Shown here: piece after piece, positions 11,104 to 23,899 of the stretch
Position numbering within the stretch: the first letter of the stretch is position 1
Layout of the letters: every line of letters begins with the position of its first letter
Source: Cheiracanthium punctorium
Taxonomy: Eukaryota; Arthropoda; Arachnida; Araneae; Cheiracanthiidae
Length of the DNA stretch: 64,000 nucleotides
NCBI GenBank assembly: GCA_038373885.1
Contig: JAWZYV010019991.1
Location: 186,001 to 250,000, forward strand
Direction of reading: 5' to 3'
Notes under the pieces: generated by a model
Database searches by the model: none
The model's input: only the letters and a program-made list of their open reading frames with translations
What the model was told of the DNA's origin: nothing
Position numbers and translations under genes: made by a program

Positions 11104-12125
11104 GATGCTCTGCAGAATGTGTAGGACTCCAAATATTAACTAGTACCTATTACCAACTAATATTAACTATTATTAACTTCCAAATATTAGTAGTTTAATC
11201 TATCCACCGGAGGGGATAAAAAATTACAAAATTTCCATATTCACAGTTTGTTTCCTTCTTGACTAATTTAGCAAGCGAAAATATATCTTAGATGGTGCAG
11301 CAGCTTATCTATTCTCGCTCAAGAACATAACTCAAGCTCAAGAATAAAACATAAAATGCTATTGTGGTGCGCATTTACAACATACATTAGTAAACTTTTC
11401 CTTTTACAAATAAGATTAATTCTACCTTCACAACATAGAAAATTTTGTTCTACTCCTTTTATCCAATAAGTTTCGTTTGAAGACGGCGATTTAACATTAA
11501 AATACCCTGAAAAATATTGCGACAAGGTTATCAGAGTTTCGTCCTATGATACAGAAAGTAGCACCTAGAATTAAGTGTTCCTCGTCTGCTACATTATTTT
11601 ATTATTATTTTAGCGGAATGGCGTAATATATAGAATTAAGTTACAGAGGAAGCGAAAGACATTCAAAAAATAAAATTTTGAATGCATAATTCATTTGATC
11701 TGGTTCTATCACTGAGTCTTTTTTTGATTTGACGGTTAGGCTTGTAATTTCACTCGAATATGATAAAGTTGAAGGTAAATCTTCTCTATTTTAAATGTTT
11801 AGATCAACGGTCAGGTCCCTTCATACTACATCCTTTTATTATTCATTTTCGGCAATTTTCAAGTTAGAAGGTATTGCCAATATTATAAGAACAATTGCTT
11901 TGGAGACTTGCTCAATATTATAAGAACAATTTCTTTGAAAACTTGCGCATGCATGCGGAAAACTATATTAAAGAAATTTTCGTTGATTTAACATTTCTTT
12001 TATCTTTTTTTTAAGCGATTATTCGATAATTTTCAACTTCAAGAATGTCTGCAAAATCATTGGATCAATCAGAAATGTGTTTTCTGTTATGGCAAGTCTT
12101 TCACGAAGGGCATCTACCTACGTGT
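11104..12125. other. AT-rich DNA with a 35-bp duplicated unit
   Basis: No gene seen. A 35-bp unit is repeated in tandem at 11879-11913 and 11914-11948; both copies start AATATTATAAGAACAATT and differ at a few positions. Confidence 0.6.
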
Positions 12126-12185
12126 ACGGCTTCACACTTCAGCCGTGTGTCGATCATGTTCAGTGCCTTATCCACTACGCTAATG
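12126..12185 (-). repeat. SINE family A, head fragment
   Basis: On the minus strand this reads GCGTAGTGGATAAGGCACTG followed by AACATGATCGACACACGGCT, closely matching the tRNA-like heads of the family A copies at 37.57 and 46.80 kb. Only the head, about 60 nt, is recognisable; the rest is degraded. Confidence 0.65.
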
Positions 12186-13995
12186 TTTAGATCAATCAGG
12201 TCTAAAATTTTTGACACATGCGGTAAACTATACGTTATCGAATTCTTTTTCAACTATATGTAGTACATAGTATTTATTTTCTGAGCTTGAAATCCGTCGT
12301 ACATATCTATTGAAATATATCGAAAGCTTAATGTTCCAGATGGCATAAGAAACTAAACGAAATATTATCTTTGCTAAGACTCTTAATGAATGGTCTTTAT
12401 TCAGGACTGAATGGGAAAACACCGACATTTTTTAAATCATGAAAAAGATTAGGAAAGAAAAAACTGTAACCGTCAAACACAAATTGATGTTTTTGAGAAG
12501 CCGAGTTCATCTGAAGCACTTTAATTACTAGGTTCAGCTTTTCATCCAAGAAATGTCGAATTATCTTTTGAAATAGATCATGTCTTGAGAGGCAGTAGGT
12601 GCTCGATTAGTTGGAAAAGCATCCAATCAATGTCAACCAATTCATTACAAAACGGTACCCCAAGAACATATTTTTTTGGTGATTTTAAGCACATTGATCA
12701 TGTTAGAGGTTAAATTTCAATAAAATATTCTCTCTTTTCTGATGTTCTTTCTTACAATTTTATTTTGACATAATTATTTCATTCATTTGCTGGCGCAGAA
12801 GAAAATTAAATGCATGACAAATGTTGTGGAATGACGTTGCAAAGTAGTAATCTACATTCAATAGTAGTAATCTCTACCACATTCATAATATTCTATAAAT
12901 AAAGGAAGAGAAACAAGTTTTAAAATACGGGAATCTGAATATTTAGAACGTAACCTATTGAATATAAAGAAAGCATTAGTGAAAGGATCTTAAAAATTAT
13001 TGAGGTTGTCCAGTGCGTAAGTCACATGCATCTATATACATTTAATGTTAGAGTAATATAATAGAAAGTATAACATTTTTATAGGATAGGGGTTCGAGCC
13101 CATTGGCTCCATAATTCTACTCCCTAAAATTCCAAATTATTTATCAGTTAGCAAATACTTTGGCAGAAGTATTTCTGATCCAGTTATTTTATCCAGTTAT
13201 TTCTGAATCGCCAAATATTGTTAGTAAACTACAAGAATATCCTAGTGCTAAGTGGTTTTAACTCAAATACATTCAAAATTTATTTCAGTTGTTCAATGAA
13301 CGTGCAAGTCTGATAGGGAAAAAAAAAATACCTTGCTATTGAACTTGTTATTGCCTCCGAGGGTAAATAAATAATTGAGAAATTTTGTCTTCACAGTATT
13401 CAAAAACTTGAGTTTCAAGTATCACGAACACACAAAATACTAGTGCTGAGAGGTTACTATTAATCAAGAAGTGCTTAAATAATGCACATAATTAAGAAGC
13501 ATAGTATTTTCGTTTCGGGTGGTATAAAAATCCCACTCTTCTTCACCTGCGAAAAGCTCTACGATTTTCCTGCTATTGTGGATGCCAGTCAAAAATTAAC
13601 TATCTCATTCATTATCCCAAAATTCGCATTATCGTACTGTACTATTTTTAAAATTTATTTATATGTGTTACATACGAAGGTCTCAGTTAGTTTCAACTAC
13701 AATACAAGTGTTGCTACGGACAGCAGGAATTGGGAAGAATTTACTATGATATGAAGGACCCAGATAAAGAACCCTAAAAGATCACCCAGCTTTGCTATAA
13801 ATAATCCAAAAACGTATCGTTTTTCTAAAGTACAACGACTTCGCTGCGTAATTTTTGAGGTAGCCCGGCCAAGCTTTCCCAAACGTTTAAATCAGAAGTT
13901 GCTGAACGATAACAAGTGGTACTATCAAATTTTAAGTTTTAATGATTATTCCATTAGACCCTCATGTATGATCCAACGGATGAACACGTGATTTA
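12186..13995. other. AT-rich DNA, no gene seen
   Basis: No supported gene or element. An isolated box-B-like GGGTTCGAGCCC near 13088-13100 has no box A at the right distance and is not called as a tRNA. Confidence 0.5.
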
Positions 13996-14162
13996 CCAGA
14001 TGCTAAAAAGTGTTTTGTTGAATTTAACAAAACTTGCTCGGTTAAGCGAGCTTGACTTTGTTTTGTTGATTTAACAAAAGTTTGTTCGAGTCAACCAAAT
14101 TTATTTAACACAATGCTTTTAATTATAGCAAAACTTTTTGTTAAAACTCAGTTTTGTGCGAT
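13996..14162. repeat. Palindromic TTTTGTTGAATTTAACAAAA motif cluster, copy 1
   Basis: A cluster of short inverted motifs of the form TTTTGTTGA-TTTAACAAAA, with a further hairpin GCTCGGTTAAGCGAGC near 14036-14051. It shares its motif and terminal sequence (AAAAA..TGTTTTGTTGAAT) with the clusters at 15.6 and 19.4 kb. With the 15572-15842 cluster it may form the two ends of one element, since the outer ends are mirror images. A SINE follows directly. Family unknown. Confidence 0.55.
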
Positions 14163-14380
14163 TATGGCAACGCTGCGCTACGGCCAAGGATGGGGGGTGC
14201 CTTGGCAGGAAGACTTTCTAAGGGGATCTAACGCATGTTCACGTTATATCTGGAGAAAACCTACCAAAACTCCAGACCGTAAGATCGACAGCCGCGCGAT
14301 GGGACCCGAACCCGGGACCTTCACACTTCGGCCGTCTACCATTTTCAGTGACATAACCACTGTGCCATGGTGAGACAGTG
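14163..14380 (-). repeat. tRNA-derived SINE, family A
   Basis: Minus-strand copy with a box-A-like segment at 14356-14368 (TGGCACAGTGGT) and a box-B-like segment at 14302-14312 (GGTTCGGGTCC). The body runs to a CTTGGCAAGGCACCC-like region near 14190. It sits immediately beside the palindromic motif cluster and may have inserted into that element. Confidence 0.8.
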
Positions 14381-15571
14381 TTGAAACTCAGAACGAATGA
14401 AATTTGAAATGGCTCGACAGTCAATTTACGCATGCGTCAAGGACATGCGCAGGACTGTGAAAGACTGAGCCAGGCTGCCCAATGGAGAAATTCTTATTTA
14501 CGGAGGAAGGGGGAAGAGCTAAGGAAGGATCTGCATTGTCCACCAATACATTTAAAAAATGGATAAGATCAAACAAAAAAATAAATTGGCTTTTTCCTCA
14601 GTTTGTTGAAAAGTTCAGAAGTAAGCCTAATTAGTTATCTATTTTTATAAAAAATTTAGACTTCTATTTTAGTGTTTTTATACGTTTCTACAGATTATGC
14701 TTAAAACTACTCAATGTCCTTCAGATTAACTAAGTTAAAGCAATCAGAATCACTTTTCAACAACGTACCGGTCTGCAAAATATCTGAGGATGTAAAAATG
14801 TTAATATATGCATAGGCTCGATGAAGATTTTTTTTGTGCGGGGGGGGGGAGGGATCGTGAATATAGACTTAGCTGGACAATATCGGCACTATGCATTTAT
14901 ATATATTTCAAAAATATTTTGTAGTTTAAACTTTAACGTGGAACAACCATGCTTTTAAATCCATATTGGCTTTATGCATCGAATAATTTAATTAGTATAC
15001 CACGTCGGAAAGAAAATCACTAAGAGAAAACACATTCTTTCTCCAAATTAAACACTCTAGCGATAAATAGGTTTATTAGCTTCGTATTACATTAATCGAA
15101 GCGCTCAAGTTCTGCTAGTAAAGTGATTGTATAAATTCTCATTTATATAGTCAATATTTATTTGGTCTTTCCAGCAAAAAAGAAAAAAAAGAGAGAGCTA
15201 CCAGGCACTTCAAAATAGCTCACGCGTATATTTCTTTTGACGTCCGCTAGAATTTGGATCTGAAATAAACTAGATCTCGTTATATAATAAAATTTGAGGA
15301 AATAGTACACAATTTTATTTTATTACGAACGCAAGTGCTATTTTGGATTGTTTTACCAAGTTTTTTTGTATGGGAAAAAAAAGAAGCAACCTAATATTGT
15401 ATTTCTAGATTTATAAAAACAATAAAATAAAAATGTGGATTTTGATGAATGGATAAAATATTTAGTCCTATCCCTGAAACTTTCAATCAACTGTTTGTGG
15501 GTTAAAATATATAACAGTAAAATCAACAAAATAAATTTTGTTAAATGAGCCAGCACAACACCTGCTAACAA
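14381..15571. other. Non-coding stretch between two palindromic motif clusters
   Basis: No gene seen. It contains a G-tract near 14841-14850 and is otherwise AT-rich. If the clusters at 14.0 and 15.6 kb are the two ends of one element, this is its interior, but it has no transposase-like frame. Confidence 0.4.
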
Positions 15572-15842
15572 AGATATTTTGTTAATTCAACTAAATAATT
15601 TGGTTGATTTTAACCAAATAAACCATTTAAATAAATAGTTTAGTTAAATTAACAAAACATTTGGTTATTCCAGCCAATTTGTTTGGTTAAATTGACAGAA
15701 TGTGTTGTTGAAACAACCAAATAATTTTAACAAAAATATTTTGTTAATTCAATAAAAATTTGGTTGGCGCTATTTGAACCGGATAATTTCATTGATTTAA
15801 CAAAATTTTTGCTGATTCAACAAAACATGTTTTTCAGTGCAT
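15572..15842. repeat. Palindromic TTTTGTTAATTCAACNAAAT motif cluster, copy 2
   Basis: About 270 bp in which ATTTTGTTAATTCAA, its complement, and the related ATTTGGTTGA / TCAACCAAAT pair recur at roughly 25-35 bp spacing in both orientations. The right end CAACAAAACATGTTTTTCAG followed by TGC reads, in reverse, GCACTGAAAAACATGTTTTG, which resembles the ends of copies 1 and 3. Probably a MITE or the terminal block of a larger DNA transposon; family not recognised. Confidence 0.6.
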
Positions 15843-18800
15843 GCTTCTCAAATATATTAAATTATTTCTTTGGACACTAGCGTCTATTTTTACAAAAGTG
15901 TCTTTTTTCGAATATTTTCTCCAATTTTTGAAATAGTTTAACTCAACTAATAGTGTTATCAAAAAGTCTTAAATATACCTCGCAATGTTATTCCTCTACA
16001 TCTCCCTAACGTGGATTTATTTAAACAAAATCAATTATCCACAGTTCTTACTGAATCTTTCTCACGAGGTGTTTATAATGAAACTTAAGACTTATTTAAT
16101 ACATATCACACAGAAAAACAAGTTACGACTAAAAAAGCATAAATATCAAGGAATACAACAGTGTGAAATAACGGAAATTGAGTCCAACTGTGCAGTGGGT
16201 ACAGGTGATAAATTCACACATCAAACACAGATAAAATATTTGCGCTTAAAATGAAAAAAAAAATGGGGATTATAATATAAGTAAAATTTAAACTAACTAT
16301 TGTCTAAAAAATGCAGGTTAATACTTTCCGACTTAACAAAAGCTCGCTTTCAAAAGGCTTAACACTGAACATTTTTAAGTATCAGAGTTGCCATATTTTA
16401 CCGATTTGTCAGGAAAAGTTTCATATTATTCGAAAAACTTTCCATGTACAGAAGATTGAAATCGCTCAGTACTTGGATAACTGAAAACATTTCCAAAAGT
16501 AATTTTTTCCAGCGAGCCTTTACCACCTATGAGCATATTGATAATATTTTCCCCAAAAGTTCCTTTTTGGATTGACTGTTGTGTGTATTTAAGTTAATTT
16601 TGTTCATTTGCATCATCTATGCATAATTTTTCCTGATTTTTCATTATGCAAAGATGTTTTTCTTTTATTTTTCAAGATTTGGTACTTATTGTACTAGAAA
16701 AACCTATTATATAAAATGAAAATCTGTCATTCCATTGTTTAATTTTCAAGAATATTCAATGCACGAAGATAACTCCAGACTTATTTTTCACGGCTCGGTA
16801 ACAAGTCTCAAAAATGAAAACGGAATTTCTTCAAGCGGTCAAAAAAGAAAATGTTTTATAAACTACCGAATGGGATATAATCTTAGCACATATTCTGCTC
16901 TACCTTTTTTTCAAATAAAAAACTTTATCCCCCCCCCTCCCCACAAAACGCCAGTTGGATTTTTAAAAAGGTGCAATTGCTATACAAACATGCCATTCGT
17001 CATTTTGAAGTCTGCGTAGGTTGATGATCGACTAAAGCGTAAGCGGTAACCGAGTTGACATCCAACATGTTGTTAGTTTCCTGTTAGGACACTAACTTAG
17101 GTGGAACGCTGCGACTGCTGTCAGTGTTATTTATTGGGGTGGCGCTTTTATCAATTAAAGACCTGACAAAACTCAGCGGATGACCTTGTCATTCGTCTAA
17201 TTGAGAGAATCTAGAAAGGAAAATTCCACCCCCCCCCAATACTTTTAAAATACTCTCAAACACTTTCGAATCGAATTAAACTGCTTTTTCAAAATCCTTG
17301 CAGATTCTGGTGAAGAATTTGATCACTAGAAATTAACCAGATCAAGAATTCACATAAACACGACTCAAAATCTTGAGGACCCTGGTATATAAAATTTTAG
17401 GACAGATAATGTAGACACCTGACAAAGTTATGCAATATTTGACTTCATATGTTAACTATTCAAAATAGAAGATAAATTATGCCAAACGCATAATATGTAA
17501 TGCACTTTAACACAGGTCTTCTTTTCACAAAAACTGCATAGTGTATGAATAAAGCAAATAAGACATTCACTGAAGCAGTTTAAACATTTGTCAACCATAG
17601 ATTGCCCTTTATGGGAACTATTTTGAGTGCCCCTGAAAGAAAAGAGTTCGCATAAACTCTATGAGTACGGATTTCACTATTAAGTTCAGTAACATACTTA
17701 AATTTCATAGCAATACAAGAATAGTTACGCAAATTACAAAGACAAAAAAAAATACCATTCTCATCTAAACAAATAGATGGTTGTTTTCTGTATCCCAAAA
17801 TTTGAAGAATAGAACGTAGAATCAAGCAGGTAGGTGATACACACAACTGGCAGGGACGAAATGGTGAAGAATTTCTAGTCCATAGTATTGTAGCTAATCA
17901 CAGCAGAATTACTAGTTTGTGTAACGAGAAATTATCGTTAGATTTTTGAAGCACTAGAATTACCATTTGTGAGTTTAGCCGGTTAGCGTACGCAGCAATT
18001 TACAGATATTTGCATCTGGGTACAAACAGCAGCTTATAGTGGAGAGATTTAAAAATTGAATAGGCGTGTTCAGAAGTGTCTTTCTATAATCTAGTAATAA
18101 TAGGGAGTACATACTCAAATTCTATTTCCGCCAATTATTTTCTAGATGTCAGTGGCATATTCTTTTTTAAAGTGCAGAGCACACCTAAACGGAATTTAAA
18201 CACTTCTCAATTACCTTGAGAAGTAACAAAATTCATTAGATATTTATTTTTTGCCGAGCAAAATGACCTCTCTTAAGCAACAGATCGTAATACATTGGTA
18301 ATATTTTGTGTTCCTTTGTAAAAGTTCTCAAAGCTCTTTCTATGGGGAGCATAATCTTGTAAACCTCAATAAAATATACTAAATATATTTTGCAGCAAAT
18401 AAAAGTTGCATGCAACGGTTTGCAAAGTACAGAAAAGTCTGCCTTACTCAAATTAGAAAGTGTCAGTAACTTTGTGTCAGTAACTTTATTGAATCCAAGC
18501 GCAGATACATTCAAAAACTTTTTTCCATGTTGAGAAAAAAAAATTAAATCAATTTTGCTTTCTTTTTAATAATCATTACCGTCACATTCTCAAAACGGAT
18601 ACACCACTTTATCTTTGAAATATAGCTACTGTGTATTTAAACATCATGCATGTCAAACGTGACGCCTTTCTTCCCGTAACCCGCAATAAAGGAAGTTCCA
18701 TTATCAAGGAGGATGTAATCCGAAAGCTTGGTGAGAAATAGTCTATACCAGTAATCCGTGTCTCCTTTCTTTACTTAACGGGAAGAAAATCAGCATCGAA

Positions 18801-18991
18801 ACAGAAGAAAGAGGATTAACTCTAGCATAGAGATTTCGCTCTTTTCTAAATGAAACACCTGCATTCCCAAAGTAAATGAACATGAAATCCCATCAATCAT
18901 GTTGGCTGGTGTAATTTATATTAATTTGATTCATTACATCGTTTCAGAAACACTGCACACATGCAAACGAGAACAACAGTAAAATATTTCA
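15843..18991. other. AT-rich DNA, no gene seen
   Basis: No supported gene. It holds C-tracts near 16930-16941 and 17230-17238. TATCAGAGTTGCCAT at about 16376-16390 matches the outer end of the fold-back element at 52.35-52.49 kb, which suggests an end of a related, otherwise decayed element. Confidence 0.45.
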
Positions 18992-19028
18992 TTATTGTTG
19001 CGAAAGTATTAAATTCCGATGAACCCAC

Positions 19029-19174
19029 CTGAAATCAATCTTAAGCAATAATTCTCTCACATGAGGTAGAAATTCAAAGTCTGGTGACAAAAAAATATCT
19101 GTGCCAGTAGTATGACTCCCTTTGGTACTCAACGCAAAATCCAGCATACAGGGCCAAAAGAAGAACAACGTCAT
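19029..19174 (-). CDS. Possible first coding exon with signal-peptide-like start (weak)
   Basis: On the minus strand an ATG opens MTLFFFWPCMLDFALSTKGS, which has a hydrophobic N-terminal core like a secretion signal, then about 28 mostly polar or acidic residues (SPDFEFLPHVRELLLKIDF). The frame meets TTTCAG|GTGGGT (GT at 19028-19027), a plausible splice donor. Composition is less AT-biased than its surroundings. The sequence matches no family I recognise, no partner exon was found, and short open frames are common in this window. It may be chance. Confidence 0.2.
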
Positions 19175-19435
19175 TGTAAATTTTGATCGTTCTAGAAATA
19201 AAATCTCGGTTCCGAAAGTAGACTTTTCATGTTAATTTATAGGTCATTATCTGGTAAAATTTATGAGTAGAGTTATTGGATAACTTCAAAAATCAGCTGC
19301 ATCCTTATAATTCTGCTTTAAGCAAGGATAAGTTACAGTTAAATCAGATTTTATTGAAAACAACATTAAAATGAGTTTATGACAGTCAGTTGCAAATTCT
19401 AATATATCCAATTAAAAATTATGCAACAATAACTC

Positions 19436-19655
19436 TCTGAAAAACTATTCTGTTGAATTTACTAAAATTTTGCTGATTCAGGAAACTTTGGCTATGGTAA
19501 ATAATATTGTTAAATAAACAAAATATTTAGTTGAATAAACATAACTTTCGTTGGATTAACAATGTTCTCTTCAAACAATTTTTTTTACCCACAAAATTTT
19601 GTTAAGATAGTGCCAGTCAAATTTCTGTTGAATCAACGAAATACTTTTTTTTCAA
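19436..19655. repeat. Palindromic TTTTGTTGAAT motif element, copy 3
   Basis: The left end reads CTCTGAAAAACTATTCTGTT and the reverse complement of the right end CATTGAAAAAAAAGTATTTC, both followed by GTTGAAT/GTTGATT, so this copy has recognisable inverted ends about 220 bp apart. The interior repeats TTGTTAAAT and ATTTTGTTAA-type words. It belongs with the clusters at 14.0 and 15.6 kb. No target duplication was identified. Confidence 0.5.
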
Positions 19656-22600
19656 TGAAAATTTGTACGAGTCCAAATAATATATTGATTAAGAAATTTG
19701 CACTTATTTCTCTCCTAAAAGGTGTAGTAATTTCTTAAATAGTGTTCTTTTCCACAGAATGAAAATAAACGAAAGTAATGCGAAATTAATTTGAGCCTGT
19801 ACAAATAAATGTATACTACTGAATATGAATGGAATTTCCACCATTTAATTAATGAAGCATTTGACAACATCCACGCAATCTAACCACACTGCATTTAATG
19901 TTCATAAACAGCTTTGCTACAGAAGCACAATTAGTTCTAACACCTGATTACAATACAGTACTGATTATTATTGGTGTACTTTGTCTAACTATGTTAAGGT
20001 TATAGGAACCTATTGATATTTCTTTGATCATGCAGCTTGTTTTCGCCATCAGGCAATACTGTATCAATACAGGATTCCTCAAAACGTTTTAATCATGCAA
20101 ATACTTTATCCAGCACAAATTTTCCGATATTTTATGCAAAACACTTTAATGTGCAGTTAAGGTCACGTGCACCTATTCAGAGGATGCTTTTAAGATAAAT
20201 AAGATAAATACATTTTTTTTTAAAGAAAAGAATGAAGTAGCAATTTCTGCTTCCGAAATTGCATATAGTTCACCCCCACCCCCCCAATGAATTCAACTCC
20301 AGTTTCTTCTGTCATTCCTTAAGCTAGTTAAAATAAATAAAGAACTAGTTCATTTTGTTTTGTTAAAATTCATCCCCACACTTCGCAATAAATTCTACCA
20401 AAGAACGGCTCATAAAGACCCATGAAATTTCCAGAGTTAAATACTTTGTATTATGTTTGGAGGGCATCATTTTCTTCTTGTGCACTAAAATTACAATAAG
20501 GTTAAACAAACTACTTATAACTGTTCAAACATGCAACTTTTAAATTAGCTATGTTGATTTTTACGCTATATATCAGATGTTCAATGGTAACTTTCGACAT
20601 TTGAAAACATATCATGCTGAGATCGCAGATTACCTTCAGGAGTGGTTTCCCATGTTCAGAACATAGGAAGGTTCTCCATCAAGGGGAATCTGTTGCGAAG
20701 ATTAAAATGCAGCATTTTTCATCGGTTTCGCAGAGGTTGCGAACATCACAACTTGCTACTTTAGAACTGCATTTAACGGCAGAAACTCTTAATTCTAAAG
20801 AAGTTCAACACAGTAGCGGTTCGCTCATTAGGAGCACATGAGACTTATGAACAAATCAGTTTATAAAAATCGCAGCAAATTCCCAGATTGAAGGTTTTGT
20901 TTATATTATTGAGCACAGTAACTGTTAAATTAAAAATCTTAAGACAAAGAACAGAATCTGTCACACTTAAAAATTGCCTTAAAATGTACTGAATAAGAAC
21001 AAAACTGGGATTATAAAGACTATAAAATTCAATACCTCTTGCCTTGGAAGCTTGTCTTGTATTAAAATACATTAGAATTGATTACTGAACGTTGAAGTCT
21101 TTCGAAGAACATTTTCGCAGCTTCTTGTTTTTCAGCTTATATAATATTACGGGTAATGTAACATTTTTATTCATAAAATTCAAACGAATGAATTTTCAAT
21201 TACAAACAAGCTGTGCCTGAACATACGACTTATATGTTTGTTGCATTTTAAAGCAATAATTTTATAGATCCCCCCCCCCACCCCGCAGAAAGATGGTCAC
21301 TTTCCCTTTTTTTACACGTATACTCATCAAAAGTGTATAGGACAAAAAAAAAATTATCAATTTATAATAGGTAAAAAATTCAGTTGATTTACTCTACAAA
21401 ACTTCGGTTCAGTGACACTTCAGTAGCAGTTGATAATGAACTCTAATAACGGCTTTAAAGCAGACGTGATATTATGATTGGAGGGCATCATTTGACGTGG
21501 ACATCAGATCATTAGACGTGGAAATAATATATATATATAGAAAGACCTTAACAAATAGTTGGATGCAACTAGTCTTCTAACTATCACCAGACATTTAGTA
21601 ACTGACAGATGAAATATGTAAAACAGTTTTGCATCCATTAAATTTAACAACGGTTAAGAAGAATTTGCCTCCAGGCGGTTCTTTTTTCTGCGGATCTATT
21701 ACGGTTTAAAAATTTTATTTACAAGAAAAATTTAAAAACATAGTAAAATATGAAAAGTGAATGTCATCACAAATTTTACATCATTAAATGACGGTATTTT
21801 AAAATCAATGAACGTTTTTCGCAATAAAGAATGAATTGGGAAGAATTTATACTAATAAGGAATCTGAGTTTTCTGATCTCTAATTGGCTGCATACGTTTT
21901 CAATAGCTTCTGTTTGGTATTTTATCTAGAAGTATTTCGAAGTCATTTATTTTTAAACTAGAACTTCTATCATTAACAATCTAGAAAAATACTATTTTTT
22001 CCATTAAAACTCTAGAACGTGTGTAGTGATTATGTATGCTTTTTCAGCCATATCGACATAATGGGCCACCTAAGTAGACTTGTTAGCTAATTTGCAAATA
22101 TTAAAAAACTAAAAAGTTTTATTTTTTAATAGTTTAACAAACTTGTGCTATGAAATTTACTCCTAAAACTTGTTTTCTAAAGATACTGCCATATGCAATT
22201 TGTTAGAGTTCTGCAGGGTTTTTTTTTTTAATTCTCAAAAGCGTATATTTTACATTTGATGATGAAAAAGTATAACTTATTTTTTCTTTTATTCATGTCT
22301 TTTATGTTATAAATGCAAGCTGATAAAACAGTTCCAAAAATGTTGAAGGAATATTTTCAGAACTTATTAAAGATAACGCGCTGAGATTCATTGTAATGTG
22401 ACCTTTATTATGCACAATTCCCCTTATGGTTCCCACAATTACACAACAAAAAGTTTAAGTCTAAAGTAAATGGAAGGAAATCAAGCAGAATGTTAAGATA
22501 CACTTGATTTATAAGACAACTCATGTCTTGACTTACTTCTTCACTTTAGTTAGGCTGTTCAAAATTTGCATCCGCCATATACCCTGGTAAAAACAACAGA

Positions 22601-22844
22601 TTCATCAACATGTAACTCCAACTTTCCTGTGAAGGAACGTTAAACTGTGATTTGATTCTTAAATTGATTAATGAAATCAGATCCCAGAATAACGTTTTTC
22701 CGTACAAAGATTGCACCACTTTACGGTTTGTGTCAAAATATCGTTCGGTGCAAGTTCTACTGAGGTTTCAGTGAGAGTTTCAAGGATTAGTTTATTATAT
22801 TATCCATTAAGCATTTATTAAACAAAAAATAGCGTATCTGGAAA
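19656..22844. other. AT-rich DNA, no gene seen
   Basis: No supported gene. A segment at about 20614-20840 is less AT-rich and open on the plus strand (75 codons) but resembles no family I know and lacks clear splice sites. A C-tract lies at 21271-21279 and a short (TA)n at about 21526-21538. TTGGAGGGCATCATTT occurs twice (near 20457 and 21479). Confidence 0.45.
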
Positions 22845-23899
22845 ATCCGAACCAGTGGCGGCTCGTGGGATACAGCAAGTACAGCCGGGCTGCACTTGAA
22901 ATTATCAGCACATACTTTAAAATAATTTATTCTACTAATTTTCCTAAATTCAGATTAGAATTGTGGAATTCCTACGGTAAATTAAAAAAATCTCCGAAAA
23001 AAACCAAACACAAAAAAACGTATTGTGGCCGGATCGCTCATTCAGAAAAAAAAGCACTTTAATCTTCCCGCAATTCAATTCAATTGGGAAAATCTTTGGT
23101 TCAGCTCAGAGCGCTGAAAAGAAAATTGGCAGCACCGTTGCCATGACAACGGCTACGTAAGCAGCCTCTCCGGCATAGGGAGTATGCAGCTGATACTGCC
23201 GATGAAAGATTTTTTAACGGCGGCTGAACTTGAGAACTCGACTAACTGATTGGCTCGGACGAGAAGGAGGGAGGGGGTAAGGAGAATATATGTTTGGAAA
23301 ACTCTCGACTTTATATTGCTGAATTTATCAAGAAGGTAAGCCTGAATAGACGCTTATGAATGGACAATTACCCATCAAAGAAGTATTGTTTTTAAGTAAG
23401 CAAGAACTGGCATTTAGAAGACATGGCGAGCGAGAAAATTCTCTAAACATGGGAAATTTTAAAGAGGTTTTAAAATTATTGATATCTGAATTAAAACAAC
23501 GCCTTTTTATGGGGAGATCACTGACGGATTCGCATGTTTAAAAGAAAGGAGGATTGATTCGACTTATAAAAAATAAATAAGTTTTCTTTTTTTTTTTTCT
23601 TTTCTTCTCAAGTTATCGTTACAAAAGAAAATTCTAAGGAAACTTCGAATCAGACACAGATTAATGCAATTTTGAGGATAAGAGCGGCTGGTTGAAATTT
23701 ATGTCCATTTTATGGAAGTAAAATAGGAACTCTTACATTTTTTATTTCTTTTTTTTTTTCCCTCGGTGAGGGCTCAATCCGCCAGCTTTCGAATTCAGTA
23801 ACAAAAGATTTTCCAATCCTGTCCGGAGGAAAGGGGGGGGGGCTCATATGCTTCCGGCTGCACTAACAGTTTTGACCACGGGTCGCCACTGATCTGAAC
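22845..23899 (+). mobile_element. hAT transposon, internally decayed, 1,039 bp
   Basis: The element spans 22853-23891. Its ends are CAGTGGCGGCTCGTGG and, on the reverse strand, CAGTGGCGACCCGTGG, 14 of 16 identical. The flanking 8-mers atccgaac (22845-22852) and atctgaac (23892-23899) match at 7 of 8 positions, the 8-bp duplication expected of hAT. Beyond the ends both sides carry a GTGCAGCC / CCGGGCTGCAC word, a longer subterminal similarity. It contains one transposase scrap (23356-23541). The interior has a GC-richer promoter-like patch around 23090-23280 and a G-tract at 23834-23842. Confidence 0.88.
23356..23541 (+). pseudogene. hAT transposase remnant, DUF4371 / ZMYM1-like block
   Basis: A short open frame with KEVLFLSKQELAFRRHGERE then NSLNMGNFKEVLKLLISE. 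This corresponds to the 'LA.QGLPFRGHDE...N.GNFLELL' block of DUF4371 in hAT transposases related to ZMYM1-type proteins. It is inside the 22853-23891 hAT element and in its sense direction. Only about 45 residues are recognisable; the RNase H-like catalytic core and C-terminal dimerisation domain are gone, so the copy cannot move itself. Confidence 0.72.

Noticed and set aside
13080..13110. Isolated box-B-like GGGTTCGAGCCC
   Set aside because: No box A at the correct distance and no cloverleaf.
20614..20841. 75-codon open frame of balanced composition
   Set aside because: No recognisable domain and no convincing splice signals; possibly an old repeat.
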